Origin: Alphaproteobacteria bacterium
GTDB taxonomy: Bacteria > Pseudomonadota > Alphaproteobacteria > UBA7887
DNA length: 64,000 nucleotides
Direction: 5' to 3'
Assembly (NCBI GenBank): GCA_030739735.1
Contig: JASLYQ010000007.1
Coordinates: forward strand, 1-64,000
Within the stretch, counting starts at the first letter, position 1, and each line of letters begins with the position of its first letter. Below, in pieces: positions 48,959 through 59,851 of this stretch. The notes beneath the pieces were generated by a model. That model was not told the DNA's origin. It did no database searches and worked only from the letters and a program-made list of their open reading frames with translations. Made by a program: the position numbers and the translations under genes.

Positions 48959-49920
48959 TGGAGCATCTGTCCGACTTCACGCTGCTGCGCCCAACGAGTG
49001 TCGAGGAGGCGGTGGCGGCGCGTGGTGCTCATCTTGGTGCGCGTATTCTTGCCGGTGGCACTGATCTTCTGCCCAATATGCGTCGCGGCCTGGTCGAGAC
49101 CGGTACGGTAATTGATCTGAGTGGTTGCGATGAGTTGCGCACCCTCGACGGCGGGCATATAGGTGCCATGGTGACGCTAGAGACGCTCGCTACGAACTGC
49201 GAAAATTATCCTGCCCTGGCTCAAGCCGCCGCGGCGGTTGCGGGGCCGACCCATCGTGGAGTTGCGACAGTCGGCGGCAATCTTTGTCTCGATACTCGTT
49301 GTATCTTTTATAACCAGAGTGAATGGTGGCGTAAGAGTAACGATTATTGTCTCAAATATGGTGGCGAAATTTGCCATGTGGTGCCTACGAGCAAGCGCTG
49401 CTACGCCGTCTATAGCGGCGATCTCGCGGCGGCGCTGATACTCTACGGCGCCGATGTTGAGATCGCTGGCGCCGAGGGTCGGCGCAGCATTCCGCTCGAC
49501 GCGCTGCTGCGTGACGACGGTATGGACTACCTGGCACTCCAAGATGGCGAATTGGTTGTCGCCGTGCATCTGCCGCCACAGTCCGAGTCCTTTTGCAGCG
49601 CCTATCGCGAGCTGCGCGTGCGCGGCTCGATTGACTTCTCGCTGGCCGGCGTCGCCGTCGGCCTTGTCGCGGAGGGAGATACTGTCAATACCGTTCGCGC
49701 TGGTATAACCGGCACGAACTCTGCCCCCCTCCTCGTCGAACTCCCCGGCGGAGACACCGGGAGCTCTGCCACGGATCTAGAAATACAAATCCAAAAAGTC
49801 GTTAGCCCCGTCCGTACCAGCCTCATCCAACCCCAATACCGCCGCCGCGCGGTTTCGGCGCTGGCAGCGCAGATGGTGCGGGACTTGGCAAATTCACCCC
49901 GAGTGCAAGATAATATTTAG
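48958..49920 (+). CDS. hcrB: FAD subunit with [4Fe-4S] loop, 4-hydroxybenzoyl-CoA reductase type
   Basis: A 320-residue FAD-binding subunit. ARILAGGTDLLPNMRRG is the flavin site and ATVGGNLCLDTRC follows. An insertion carries Cys115, Cys131, Cys139 and Cys148 (spacing 15, 7 and 8 residues), within FYNQSEWWRKSNDYC, GGEIC and SKRC. From memory this equals the spacing of the four Cys (122, 138, 146, 155) that bind the extra [4Fe-4S] cluster in Thauera aromatica HcrB. Ordinary xanthine dehydrogenase FAD domains lack it. It overlaps the large subunit by one base. Confidence 0.87.
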   Translation: MEHLSDFTLLRPTSVEEAVAARGAHLGARILAGGTDLLPNMRRGLVETGTVIDLSGCDELRTLDGGHIGAMVTLETLATNCENYPALAQAAAAVAGPTHRGVATVGGNLCLDTRCIFYNQSEWWRKSNDYCLKYGGEICHVVPTSKRCYAVYSGDLAAALILYGADVEIAGAEGRRSIPLDALLRDDGMDYLALQDGELVVAVHLPPQSESFCSAYRELRVRGSIDFSLAGVAVGLVAEGDTVNTVRAGITGTNSAPLLVELPGGDTGSSATDLEIQIQKVVSPVRTSLIQPQYRRRAVSALAAQMVRDLANSPRVQDNI

Positions 49921-50179
49921 CAATAGTTACTTATTTTTCAAAAAGTTCTTTCATGATTCCGATAATACAAGAAGTCGACAGGAAATGGTCGATAGAAACA
50001 TCTTCCATAAATACCGTAATTGTTAGATAACTATTACTATTTTATCGCGTTCCTGAGTGGTAAATTACGAAACGAACTCCACATCAGACTTCTTTGTTGT
50101 TTCAACTGGTTGTCACGGTTTATAGGGTACGGGAATGTCACGCTTTCTCCGCGGTTCCGCAGTTTTGTATGAGATTACT
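49921..50179. other. AT-rich intergenic spacer
   Basis: A clearly AT-richer stretch between two convergent gene sets. I see no coding frame, hairpin with T tract, or repeat in it. It may be transferred DNA associated with the accessory hcr cluster. Confidence 0.4.
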
Positions 50180-51097
50180 CTATGTCTTCGCCAGCGCCTC
50201 AGTGGTCAGCTCATACGCGCTCTGCAGTAGCCGGGTCGCGGCTTCGCGGGTCATAAAGCCAGCGTGGCTGGTTAGAGTAACGTTGTTGAGTTTTGTCAAC
50301 GGGTGGTCAGGAGTCAGCGGCTCTTCGGCGAAGGTATCTAGGGCGGCGTGGGCGATGCGGCCCTCTTGTAATGTTGACACCAGGGCGGCTTCGTCGACGA
50401 GGCCGCCGCGAGCAGTGTTGACGAGGATGGTGCTGGGCTTGAGGAGGGCCAAACGGCGGGCGTCGAGGATGCCTGCGGTCTCGTTGGTCAGCGAGACGTG
50501 CAGTGAGACAACGTCAGCCTCGGCCAGCAAGTCGTGGAGTTTGCGCGCCGTACATGGCAAGTCACTGGGCACGCCGCTGCGGTTCCAGGCGATCACGGAC
50601 ATCCCTAGCCCTGCGCCGAGCCGCACCATGGCGCGGCCGATGCCGCCGGTGCCGACGACACCTAATGTCTTGCCTGAAAGCTCGATGCTATCGAGGGTTG
50701 ACCATTGGCCGGCGCGCAAGGACCTGTCCATGGCGGCGAGCTTGCGCGCGGCGGCGAACATCAGGGCGACGGCATGTTCGGCTACGCTTTGGTTGCCATA
50801 GCCGCTGATGGTCTTGACAGCGATGCCGTGGCGTTCAGCTGCTTCCAAGTCGATATAGGACGAGGCGCCGGTGCCCATGAAGACGATAGTGTGCAGGTCG
50901 GGGCAGGCGGCGAGCAGGCTCTCGCCCATCCAAGTGTGATCGTTCACCACCACCCGACAGCCTACCACCATAGTGCGGACCTCGTCTTCGCTGGGGTCGG
51001 TGACCACTACGTTGAGGTCGGGCACGAGCGCGCGCATCTCCGGCGTGATAAGTTCGGCGAGAAACGCTGGGCAGTCGATGAAGCACGCCTCAGGCAT
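50180..51097 (-). CDS. D-2-hydroxyacid dehydrogenase
   Basis: A 305-residue NAD-dependent dehydrogenase. ATG 51097 (MPEACFIDCPAF) is chosen, overlapping the transporter stop by a few bases. NQSVAEHAVALMFAAARK, TLGVVGTGGIGRAMVRLG (GxGxxG), ILVNTARGGLVDEAAL (catalytic Arg) and AALDTFAEEPLTPDHPL (Glu) are present; the catalytic His is probably in LTSHAGFMT. It is probably cotranscribed with the DAACS transporter, which may bring in a related acid. Confidence 0.9.
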   Translation of the reverse strand: MPEACFIDCPAFLAELITPEMRALVPDLNVVVTDPSEDEVRTMVVGCRVVVNDHTWMGESLLAACPDLHTIVFMGTGASSYIDLEAAERHGIAVKTISGYGNQSVAEHAVALMFAAARKLAAMDRSLRAGQWSTLDSIELSGKTLGVVGTGGIGRAMVRLGAGLGMSVIAWNRSGVPSDLPCTARKLHDLLAEADVVSLHVSLTNETAGILDARRLALLKPSTILVNTARGGLVDEAALVSTLQEGRIAHAALDTFAEEPLTPDHPLTKLNNVTLTSHAGFMTREAATRLLQSAYELTTEALAKT

Positions 51098-52373
51098 CGC
51101 TTTCGATAACGCCCGCTTCTGGATCGGCAAAGGTGGTCTCGTTGAAGGCCTTCTCGCTCTTGGCGATGAGCAATGTCACCATGGCGTCGCCCGTGACGTT
51201 GACGGCCGTGCGCATCATGTCGAGCAAGCGGTCGACACCGATAATCAGGCCGATGGCCTCAACCGGAAGGCCAACCTGGATCAGCACCATCGAGAGCATG
51301 ATCAACCCGACGCCAGGAACGCCGGCGGTACCGATCGAGGCCAGGGTGGCGGTGAGGATCACCGTCAGGTATTCGGTCATGCCAAGGTCGACGGCGTAGA
51401 CGTGGCTGATGAACACTGTTGCCACGCCCTGCATGATCGCCGTGCCGTCCATGTTGATGGTGGCTCCCAGCGGCACGGTGAACGAGGCAACCGCGTTCTT
51501 CACGCCCATGCGGTGCTCGACCGTGTCCAGCGTTACGGGAATGGTCGCGTTGCTGCTGGCGGTCGAGAAGGCAAAGACCAGCGCTGCGCGCATCTTGCGA
51601 AAGAACATTAGCGGATTGGTGCGGCCGAGGAAGACCAGCAAAAAGGTGAAGACGCCGCACGCATGCAGCAGTAGCGCCACGACGACGCAAAGGAAATAGC
51701 TGGCGAGCGGCAGAATCACGTCGAACCCCTGCGTTGCGAAGGTCTTGCCGATGAGGCAGAAGACACCGATTGGCGCCAGACGCATGACAATACCGACCAT
51801 CTTCATGATGACCTCGTTGAGGTCCGTGAACAGCGAGCGCACGTGTTCACCGCGCTCGCCGGCAAGGGTCGCGGCGATGCCCAGTAGGATGGCGAAGACG
51901 ATGATCTGCAGCATGTTGCCATCAGCAAGCGCCGCTACTGGGTTGCTCGGAACGAGGTTGGCGATGACCTCGCTGAGCGGTGGTGCCTCGCGGCCCGTGA
52001 ACGCCACGTCACCCTCGACGATGAAGTCCTCGCCGGGCGAGACGACGACGGCGACGGTCAATGCGATGGTGATTGCGGTAGCCGTGGTGAAGAGGTAGAG
52101 CAGAATCGCTTTCAGCCCGATGCGCCCCAGTGCTGCAATATCGCCAAGCGCGGTGACGCCGCAGAACAGCGAGACGAAGACCAGCGGCACCACCAGCATT
52201 TTGAGGCCCGAGACGAACAGCTTGCCGATGGTGGCAAAGAAGCCACCGACCACGATATCGCCAACGAAAGCGGTCTCTGGGAAAAGTTGGTTGAGCAGCA
52301 CTCCCAGGATGGCACCCGCCACCATGGCGATAAGGATCTCCTGCGTCAGGCTGAATTTGTGCGTTTTGGCCAT
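51090..52373 (-). CDS. Dicarboxylate/amino acid:cation symporter (DAACS family)
   Basis: A 427-residue membrane protein of the glutamate/C4-dicarboxylate carrier family. N-terminal ILIAMVAGAILGVLLNQLF, the hairpin AFSTASSNATIPVTLD (Ser-rich HP1), TINMDGTAIMQGVATVF (NMDGT motif) and IGTAGVPGVGLIML (HP2) are clear. It takes up small acids with Na+ or H+. It is upstream of, and overlaps, the 2-hydroxyacid dehydrogenase gene. Confidence 0.93.
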   Translation of the reverse strand: MAKTHKFSLTQEILIAMVAGAILGVLLNQLFPETAFVGDIVVGGFFATIGKLFVSGLKMLVVPLVFVSLFCGVTALGDIAALGRIGLKAILLYLFTTATAITIALTVAVVVSPGEDFIVEGDVAFTGREAPPLSEVIANLVPSNPVAALADGNMLQIIVFAILLGIAATLAGERGEHVRSLFTDLNEVIMKMVGIVMRLAPIGVFCLIGKTFATQGFDVILPLASYFLCVVVALLLHACGVFTFLLVFLGRTNPLMFFRKMRAALVFAFSTASSNATIPVTLDTVEHRMGVKNAVASFTVPLGATINMDGTAIMQGVATVFISHVYAVDLGMTEYLTVILTATLASIGTAGVPGVGLIMLSMVLIQVGLPVEAIGLIIGVDRLLDMMRTAVNVTGDAMVTLLIAKSEKAFNETTFADPEAGVIESDA

Positions 52374-52407
52374 GTTTTCCCCTCCGTCTCGTGCGGAGAC
52401 GGTAGCA

Positions 52408-52812
52408 CTAGCGGAGAAGCGCAGCCAGTTCTGTGTCGTTCAACGAGTAGGGGAGTGCTACCAGGTGCGCCGAGCAGGAGCGGCAGTCGCTGCTGCCGAA
52501 GCCGGGTACGGGCACTGTCGCGCCATGGGCAAGCAGCGTCGCCGTCAGCGCACATTCGTCGCCTTCCGGTACAGGTAAAGCCGCGACATGGCCCGCCACG
52601 GTCAGCCGATCTACGTGCCAGCGCAACGCCTTATCCTTGCGCAAATGCCTGGCGCAGCGGGCGCGGATGCCTCCTGGCCCGCGGGCGCTGCCGAGATAGG
52701 CGTAGCGGCCAGGTGCGAACTCTGCTGTTTCTCGCACGAGCATGATGAGTAGGGCATAGGCGCCGGGCTTTCGCGGCAGGCTGTCGGCTGTGCGTGACCA
52801 GTCTCCGAGCAT
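52408..52812 (-). CDS. DUF123 GIY-YIG-like protein
   Basis: A 134-residue protein. GAYALLIML, GRYAYLGSARGPGGIRAR, RHLRKDKALRWHVDRLT and the end PGFGSSDCRSCSAHL match the DUF123 family, a GIY-YIG-like nuclease fold sometimes fused to endonuclease III. The domain is complete. Cellular role not established. Confidence 0.85.
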   Translation of the reverse strand: MLGDWSRTADSLPRKPGAYALLIMLVRETAEFAPGRYAYLGSARGPGGIRARCARHLRKDKALRWHVDRLTVAGHVAALPVPEGDECALTATLLAHGATVPVPGFGSSDCRSCSAHLVALPYSLNDTELAALLR

Positions 52813-52913
52813 GGCGTGAGTCTACCAACTCGGTGGACAGGTTTGGCAATGCGTTTCATGGTTCGCGCCGAAATCTTATCGAGCGAAAGGGATCAGCAAT
52901 ATGAGCACTGGCT

Positions 52914-53152
52914 TTGGGAGTGATGACAATTGCGTTGGCTGGCGTGGCGATAGCGGCACCGGTGGACGATAGCCGCTTAGTCGGCGATGCGGCCAAGCAC
53001 AACGACTGGGTTACTTACGGTAATGGCTATGACAACCAGCGCTTTTCGGGGCTCGACCAGGTCAACCGCGAGAGTGTTGCCACGCTTGTGCAGCGTTGGA
53101 CCTACCAGACTGGGATCAGCGCTAGCTTCCAGACAAGTCCGTTGATCGCCGA
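52914..53152 (+). pseudogene. PQQ-dependent dehydrogenase, N-terminal remnant
   Basis: The frame gives a signal-peptide-like start (MTIALAGVAIAAP) and then NDWVTYGNGYDNQRFSGLDQ and SVATLVQRWTYQTG, the start of PQQ methanol/ethanol dehydrogenases. Homology ends at SPLIAD near 53150. Nothing of the remaining roughly 500 residues exists; the following DNA belongs to a different gene on the other strand. Confidence 0.7.
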
Positions 53153-53454
53153 CAGTGGGCGTATGGACCGGCGGCAGCGGCTCTTCGGTGTAGCCGACCA
53201 AAGTGCGGTAGAACAGGCTCTCATTGCATCTCCGTAGCCCCTTAAGTTTGATGTATTGCTCTATATCCGAGAACTTGCGCTGCAGATTGGCCATGATGCG
53301 GTCGAACTGCACCGGCTCCGGCAGGGTTGCCATTGGCAGCAGTTCGCGCAGGTGAAGCCTGTCGACTCTCCTCTTCGGTGAAGGCAGTAGGCTTATTGAG
53401 TTTCCTGGCGTCGTTCAGGATGTCGACGCCGCGTAGCTGGTGTTTTCGAGCCAT
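53146..53454 (-). pseudogene. NAD-dependent malic enzyme, N-terminal remnant with frameshift
   Basis: On the reverse strand a start MARKHQLRGVDILNDARKLN leads to TAFTEEESRQ; after a frame change near 53362 the sequence continues LHLRELLPMATLPEPVQ, FSDIEQYIKLKGLRRCNES, LFYRTLVGYTEE and HTPTVGD, the N-terminal domain of malic enzymes (RNETLFYR, EELMPIVYTPTVG). It stops where the PQQ remnant ends. So two truncated genes meet tail-to-tail. Confidence 0.7.
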
Positions 53455-53529
53455 AGTCTCCTCTAAGTCTTAGAGCCTAATCGGGTTTGTCGACTTGCCA
53501 AGGCGGAATGCGCTTGGAAAGATGGCGCC

Positions 53530-54198
53530 ATGAAGAGTTTCGACAGCTATCGCAAGCGCGCGCTGGCCAATTGCGGCTCCGAAGAGGCGCTGGTCGAGAG
53601 GATGCCCGAAGTCAAATCGGCACGGGCGCTCTGCGCCATCAAGGATGACCGGTATCTCTCGCGCATGAGCCAGCGCGTGTTCTCGGCCGGGCTCAAGCAC
53701 GATATGGTGGCCAAGAAATGGCCCGCCTTCGAGGAAGCTTTTCTCGCGTTTGTGCCGGCGCGTGTTGCCAATATGCCCGAGGAAGACGTCGAGGCGTTAA
53801 TGCAGGACCGTCGTCTGATCCGTCATTGGCCGAAGATCAAGAGCGTGCCGGCAAATGCGCGGGCCATGATCGAGGTGACGGCCGATACCGGCTCCTTTGG
53901 CAAGTGGGTCACCGCCTGGCCTGTTGACGATACGGTGGGGCTGTGGGCGGATATCGGCAAGCGCTTCACCCAGATGGGCGGTGCCTCGTCACCCTATTTC
54001 CTGCGCTGGGTCGGCAAAGACACCTTCATGATCACGCCTGACGTCACCATGGCCCTGATTGAGGCCGAAGTCGTCACCCGCAAGCCCACTGCCAAGAAAG
54101 AGCTAGCGGCCGTACAGGAGGCCTTCAACGCCTGGGCGGCAGAATCCGGCCGGTCCTTGAGTGAGATCAGCCGCACGCTGGCGCTGGCGATGGGGTGA
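53530..54198 (+). CDS. DNA-3-methyladenine glycosylase I-like protein
   Basis: A 222-residue HhH-GPD-superfamily protein. QRVFSAGLKHDMVAKKWPAF, PEEDVEALMQDRRLIRH and PKIKSVPANARAMIEV align with E. coli Tag (QQAGLSWITVLKK..., EEDVERLVQDAGIIRH, GKIQAIIGNARA; from memory). It lacks the N-terminal zinc Cys/His and the C-terminal HxxxC of Tag, and the position of the conserved Glu near AGLSW is Arg. It is therefore a divergent relative and may not be a 3-methyladenine glycosylase. Confidence 0.75.
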   Translation: MKSFDSYRKRALANCGSEEALVERMPEVKSARALCAIKDDRYLSRMSQRVFSAGLKHDMVAKKWPAFEEAFLAFVPARVANMPEEDVEALMQDRRLIRHWPKIKSVPANARAMIEVTADTGSFGKWVTAWPVDDTVGLWADIGKRFTQMGGASSPYFLRWVGKDTFMITPDVTMALIEAEVVTRKPTAKKELAAVQEAFNAWAAESGRSLSEISRTLALAMG

Positions 54199-54325
54199 AA
54201 ATATCTTCTGATCTTTAAATACCTCGATTTATGGCATGGGCCGCATGCACGGACACGTTCCGCTTGCGAGGTCGACACTTTACGTGGACAAATAGCGCTA
54301 ACTGACTCGGGAGGGACAACGAATC

Positions 54326-55435
<1,110 letters not shown>

Positions 55436-55529
55436 CGGCGTTAATCTGGGGGTGGTTGTGGTTTGTAACCCGTGCAATAGCCCCTATTTCTGCCCCGTTC
55501 GGGGATCGGCATGGTTGCTGACGAGGAAA

Positions 55530-55898
55530 AGAGACGTGGCGGGCTCCAGCTATCTGATGGTGGATGTCGAGCGCGCCACGGTATGAGTGCTTACCGAGTA
55601 CCGTCAGGTTTTTGCCAAGCGCATCGCAGCCTGTAACGGCTGCGTAGTGGCTATCACGGGCGACAGCGTGCTCGCTATTTTCGTTATCGTTGTCGAGGTG
55701 GTGGAGGCTGCGGTCGAGATTTAGGCTATCTTAGCTGGACGTAACGACGCGCTGCCCGAGAATCGGCAAATGTATTTCTGTATTGGCGTGAATTTTAGTG
55801 ACATCGTCTGTTCGTCGGACAACGACCCAGAAATCGGTTGCGACCGGCTCATCCCGGGGGTCTCCGTCAACGAGTATGCAGCCGAGTTTGCCATGTAG
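55530..55898 (+). pseudogene. Class III adenylate/guanylate cyclase remnant
   Basis: One frame with two internal stops reads RDVAGSSYLMVDVERATV, stop, VLTEYRQVFAKRIAACNG, VVAITGDSVLAIF, VVEAAVEI, stop, AILAGRNDALPENRQMYFC and IGVNFSDIV. This follows the class III cyclase catalytic domain (DVAGYSRLM...EYR..F..RI..HGG..V...GDS.LA.F...V.AV..A...Q..L..RN..L...R...RIGVN.GD). Later residues are scrambled. The rest of the 55436-56139 gap holds only a terminator. Confidence 0.7.
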
Positions 55899-56002
55899 TT
55901 TGGGCTCAACACGACGTTACGCTTGAGGGCATCCTGCCGAATATCTGAAATTTCTATGTCTCTCCCGAGCGGACGTCGCTGATGGACATGCCTTTATAAG
56001 GT

Positions 56003-56040
56003 AAAGAAAAGGGGGGGGCGCGGCTGCCTCTCCGCGCCCC
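56003..56040 (-). terminator. Intrinsic terminator of nrdJ
   Basis: On the reverse strand GGGGCGCGG pairs with CCGCGCCCC around an eight-base loop, followed by CCCCTTTTCTTT. It lies 100 bases past the nrdJ stop and reads in the nrdJ direction. Confidence 0.75.
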
Positions 56041-56139
56041 TCAGTCTACAGGAGGAGTTGTCCCACCGAGGTGGGCGGTTTAGGCCTCCGGGGCCCTTGC
56101 GTCACCCGTCGCGGGCTTCGCCATGGCGTGCTCGGACCG

Positions 56140-59100
56140 TCACGAGCAGCCGCTGGTGCCGCCACAAGTATCGCATTTGAGGCATGTACCGTTGCGGACC
56201 AGAGTAAAGTTTCCACATTCCGAACAGGGATCTCCTTCATAGCCTTTGATGCGGGCCTCCACGACCTGGGCCCGGCGGCCGTCTTCGGCGCTGAGCGCCA
56301 CACCAACCGAGACCCCGGCCTGTCCCGCTCCGCTCGCGGCCGGCAGCGCCATGTCGGCTTCCGGTATCGCTTCAGCAGTGACTGTCGCCGTCGCCGCTGC
56401 GGCACCGCCGTCGAGCACTCTCAGGCGGCCACGCACGAAACCGGGGCTGACCAGCGCCTGTAGGCCTGCAGCGCGCTCTGCGTCAGGTGTCGCAGCGGCC
56501 ATGATCTCGCTTTGGCGTTCGCCCTTGCCGACGGAGTCGGGGCGCAGGTCTTCCGGCTTGACGTGGGCCAGATCGTTGCGATCAAGATAGGAGATTGCCA
56601 GCTCGCGAAAGACGTAATCGAGGATCGATGTTGACATGCGAATGGTGTCGTTACCTTCGACCAGACCACTCGGCTCGAAGCGAGTGAAGGTGAATGCCTC
56701 GACAAACTCTTCCAGTGGCACGCCGTATTGCAAGCCAATGGAGACCGCGATGGCAAAGTTGTTCATCAGGCTGCGGAAGGCTGCGCCCTCCTTGTGCATG
56801 TCGATAAACATTTCGCCGAGGCGGCCGTCATCGTACTCGCCTGTGCGCAGATAGACCTTGTGGCCGCCAACCACGGCTTTCTGAGTGTAGCCTTTGCGTC
56901 GATGGGGTAGGCGTTCGCGCTCATGCGCCTCGCGGGCCACGGCCTCGACCACACGCTCGGCAATAGCGCTTGCTGGCACCGCCGCTTCTTCGACTTGCTT
57001 TTCCTCGACCTCGTCTTCACTGACCAGTGCGCTAAGTGGCTGGCTTAGCTTCGAGCTGTCGCGGTAAAGAGCTGTCGCTTTGAGACCTAGTTGCCATGAC
57101 AGCTGATAGGCTTCTTGACAGTCTGTGATTGTGGCCGCGTTCGGCATGTTTATGGTTTTGGAGATAGCTCCCGAGATGAAAGGCTGGGCTGCTGCCATCA
57201 TGTGGATATGGCTGGTCCAGGAGAGCGCGCGGGTGCCCGTGCGCCCGCAGGGATTAGCGCAGTCGAATACGGACAGATGTGTCGGGTCCAACTCCGGCGC
57301 GCCCTCGACAGTCATGGCGCCGCAGCAATAGGTGTTGGCAGCCTCGATCTGCCCCTTGGTGAAGCCGAGCGCGGCAAGAATGTCGAAGGCGGGGTCGGCC
57401 AGCGAGGCCTCGTCGAGTTCGAGCGCATTGCGGCAGTAGTCCTCGCCGAGCGTCCACTTGTTGAAGACGAAGCGGATATCGAAAGCATCTGTGAGTGCGC
57501 CTTCGATACGCTCGATCGCGGCGCCGTCGAAGCCCTTAGTGGCGAGCGTCTGGTGATTGATGTGGGGCGCGCCGTCGAGCGTGCCCTTGCCTACCACGTA
57601 GTCAGTGATAGTCCCGATCTGGCCCTCGTCGTAGCCCAGTGCATCCAGCGCCTTTGGCACTACGCGGTTAATAATCTTGAAATAGCCGCCTCCGGCAAGC
57701 TTCTTGAACTTGACCAGGGCGAAATCGGGCTCGATACCGGTGGTATCACAATCCATGACCAGGCCGATGGTGCCGGTGGGCGCGATCACGGTCGCTTGGG
57801 CATTGCGGTAGCCGTGCTGGGTACCGAGCTCGACAGCCTCGTCCCAGGCGTGCGCTGCTGCTGCGGCCAGTGCCGCCTGCGGGCAGTTGGCAACATCGAG
57901 CGGCACTGGCACGACGCTCAGGCCCTCGTAGCCCTGCGCTTGGCCCTGGGCGGCGAGACGGTGGTTATGCATCACCTGCAGCATGGCACGGCGGTTGTCG
58001 GTATAGTTCGGAAAGGCGCCGAGCTCGCGCGCCATCTCGGCCGAGGTGCGATAGGCGGTGCCCGTCATCAGCGCCGTGAGAGAGCCACATAGTGCGCGCC
58101 CCTCCTCGCTGTCATAGCTGAAGCCCATGTTCATCAAGAGGCCGCCGATATTGGCGTAGCCCAAGCCGAGGGTGCGGAAGGCGTAGGAGCGCTCAGCGAT
58201 GGCGTGCGATGGGAACTGTGCCATCAGCACCGAGATTTCCAGAACCACCGTCCACAGCCGAACCGCGTGGTTGAAGCCGGCAATATCGAACTCGCCGTTG
58301 CTGTGGCGAAAGGCCATGAGATTGAGAGAGGCGAGATTGCACGCCGTGTCGTCGAGGAACATGTACTCTGAGCACGGGTTCGAGGCGCGGATGCGTCCGG
58401 ATGCGGGGCAAGTGTGCCATTCGTTGATAGTACTGTCGAACTGGATACCAGGATCGGCAGACTGCCAGGCGGCGACCGCCATGCTGTTCCACAGGCCGCG
58501 GGCAGAGACGGTTTCCGCCACCTTGCCGTCGGTGCGCCGGATCAGTTGCCAGTCGGCATCCGCCTGCACCGCTTCTATGAATTCATTGGTGACACGCACG
58601 GTGTTGTTGGCGTTCTGGCCCGAGACAGTGAGATAGGCCTCCGAATCCCAGTCGGTGTCATAGGTGCGCAGTTCAAGCTCCGTGTAACCCTGGCGCGCAA
58701 AGTCGATGGCGCGACGGATCGAGTTCTCCGGGATCATCGCTGCGCGGGCGCCGGCAATGGCCTTCTTCAGGGTCGGGTTGTCGGCGGGGCTGAAGCGGCT
58801 CTCGTCACCCATCTGGCAGGCGGTCATGATGGCGTTGAGGTGGCTAGACAGCAGCTTAGATCCGACCACTAGCGCCGCCACCTTCTGCTCTTCCACTGCC
58901 TTCCAGTCAATGAATTGGGCGATGTCTGGATGGTCGACGTCGACCACCACCATCTTTGCTGCGCGCCGTGTAGTGCCGCCCGACTTAATGGCGCCGGCGG
59001 CGCGGTCGCCTACCTTGAGAAAGCTCATCAGCCCCGATGAGCGCCCGCCTCCCGAGAGCGGCTCGTTCTCGCCGCGTAGGCCGGAGAAGTTGGAGCCTGT

Positions 59101-59766
59101 GCCTGAGCCGTACTTGAACAGGCGCGCCTCGCGTACCCAGAGGTCCATGATGCCGCCTTCGTTAACCAGGTCGTCGCTCACGCTCTGGATGAAGCAGGCG
59201 TGCGGCTGGGGGTGCTCGTAAGATGACTCGGAAGCCACGGTCTCGCCGGATTCGAAATCGACGTAGGTATGGCCTTGGGCCGGGCCGTCGATGCCGTAGG
59301 CCCAGTGCAGCCCGGTATTGAACCATTGCGGGCTGTTGGGTGCGGCCATCTGTGCCGCCAACATGTGGGAAAGCTCGTCGTGGAAAGCGCGGGCATCCTC
59401 CTCGCCATCGAAATAGCCGCCCTTCCAGCCCCAATAGGTCCAGGTGCCGGCCATGCGGTCGAAGACCTGGGTGGCGCGGGATTCGCTTCCCATCTCCGTA
59501 TCCGTCACCGGGCGTTTGCGCCAGAGCCATTCCGGCACGTCTGACTCGCGCACGGACTCGAGATCCTCTGGCACGCTGGCCTTGCGGAAATATTTCTGGG
59601 CCAAGATATCGATCGCCATCTGCGACCATGCCGCGGGGGCTTCTATCTCGTCATTCGAGAAGACGAGAGAGCCGTCGGGATTGCGAATTTCGCTCACCGC
59701 AGCACGGAAAGCCATGCCCTCGTAGGGCGATTCGCCGACAGTCGTGAAGTGTCGCGTGATGCGCAT
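56140..59766 (-). CDS. nrdJ: Vitamin B12-dependent (class II) ribonucleotide reductase
   Basis: A 1208-residue enzyme reducing ribonucleotides with adenosylcobalamin. Motifs include [75 protein letters not shown] (the PTGTI phosphate site) and [19 protein letters not shown]. The C-terminus has [18 protein letters not shown] in two parts plus CGGTSGC, a zinc ribbon typical of the long class II form. It works in air or without oxygen but needs B12. Candidate NrdR boxes lie upstream. Confidence 0.95.
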   Translation of the reverse strand: MRITRHFTTVGESPYEGMAFRAAVSEIRNPDGSLVFSNDEIEAPAAWSQMAIDILAQKYFRKASVPEDLESVRESDVPEWLWRKRPVTDTEMGSESRATQVFDRMAGTWTYWGWKGGYFDGEEDARAFHDELSHMLAAQMAAPNSPQWFNTGLHWAYGIDGPAQGHTYVDFESGETVASESSYEHPQPHACFIQSVSDDLVNEGGIMDLWVREARLFKYGSGTGSNFSGLRGENEPLSGGGRSSGLMSFLKVGDRAAGAIKSGGTTRRAAKMVVVDVDHPDIAQFIDWKAVEEQKVAALVVGSKLLSSHLNAIMTACQMGDESRFSPADNPTLKKAIAGARAAMIPENSIRRAIDFARQGYTELELRTYDTDWDSEAYLTVSGQNANNTVRVTNEFIEAVQADADWQLIRRTDGKVAETVSARGLWNSMAVAAWQSADPGIQFDSTINEWHTCPASGRIRASNPCSEYMFLDDTACNLASLNLMAFRHSNGEFDIAGFNHAVRLWTVVLEISVLMAQFPSHAIAERSYAFRTLGLGYANIGGLLMNMGFSYDSEEGRALCGSLTALMTGTAYRTSAEMARELGAFPNYTDNRRAMLQVMHNHRLAAQGQAQGYEGLSVVPVPLDVANCPQAALAAAAAHAWDEAVELGTQHGYRNAQATVIAPTGTIGLVMDCDTTGIEPDFALVKFKKLAGGGYFKIINRVVPKALDALGYDEGQIGTITDYVVGKGTLDGAPHINHQTLATKGFDGAAIERIEGALTDAFDIRFVFNKWTLGEDYCRNALELDEASLADPAFDILAALGFTKGQIEAANTYCCGAMTVEGAPELDPTHLSVFDCANPCGRTGTRALSWTSHIHMMAAAQPFISGAISKTINMPNAATITDCQEAYQLSWQLGLKATALYRDSSKLSQPLSALVSEDEVEEKQVEEAAVPASAIAERVVEAVAREAHERERLPHRRKGYTQKAVVGGHKVYLRTGEYDDGRLGEMFIDMHKEGAAFRSLMNNFAIAVSIGLQYGVPLEEFVEAFTFTRFEPSGLVEGNDTIRMSTSILDYVFRELAISYLDRNDLAHVKPEDLRPDSVGKGERQSEIMAAATPDAERAAGLQALVSPGFVRGRLRVLDGGAAAATATVTAEAIPEADMALPAASGAGQAGVSVGVALSAEDGRRAQVVEARIKGYEGDPCSECGNFTLVRNGTCLKCDTCGGTSGCS

Positions 59767-59851
59767 TTTTAGCCCTTCTGTAGCGTGGCCGTCTTAATCG
59801 CGGCCGTGAATCGCGCGAGGGCTACTAGATTTCGTGTCCCCTCAAGCGGAG

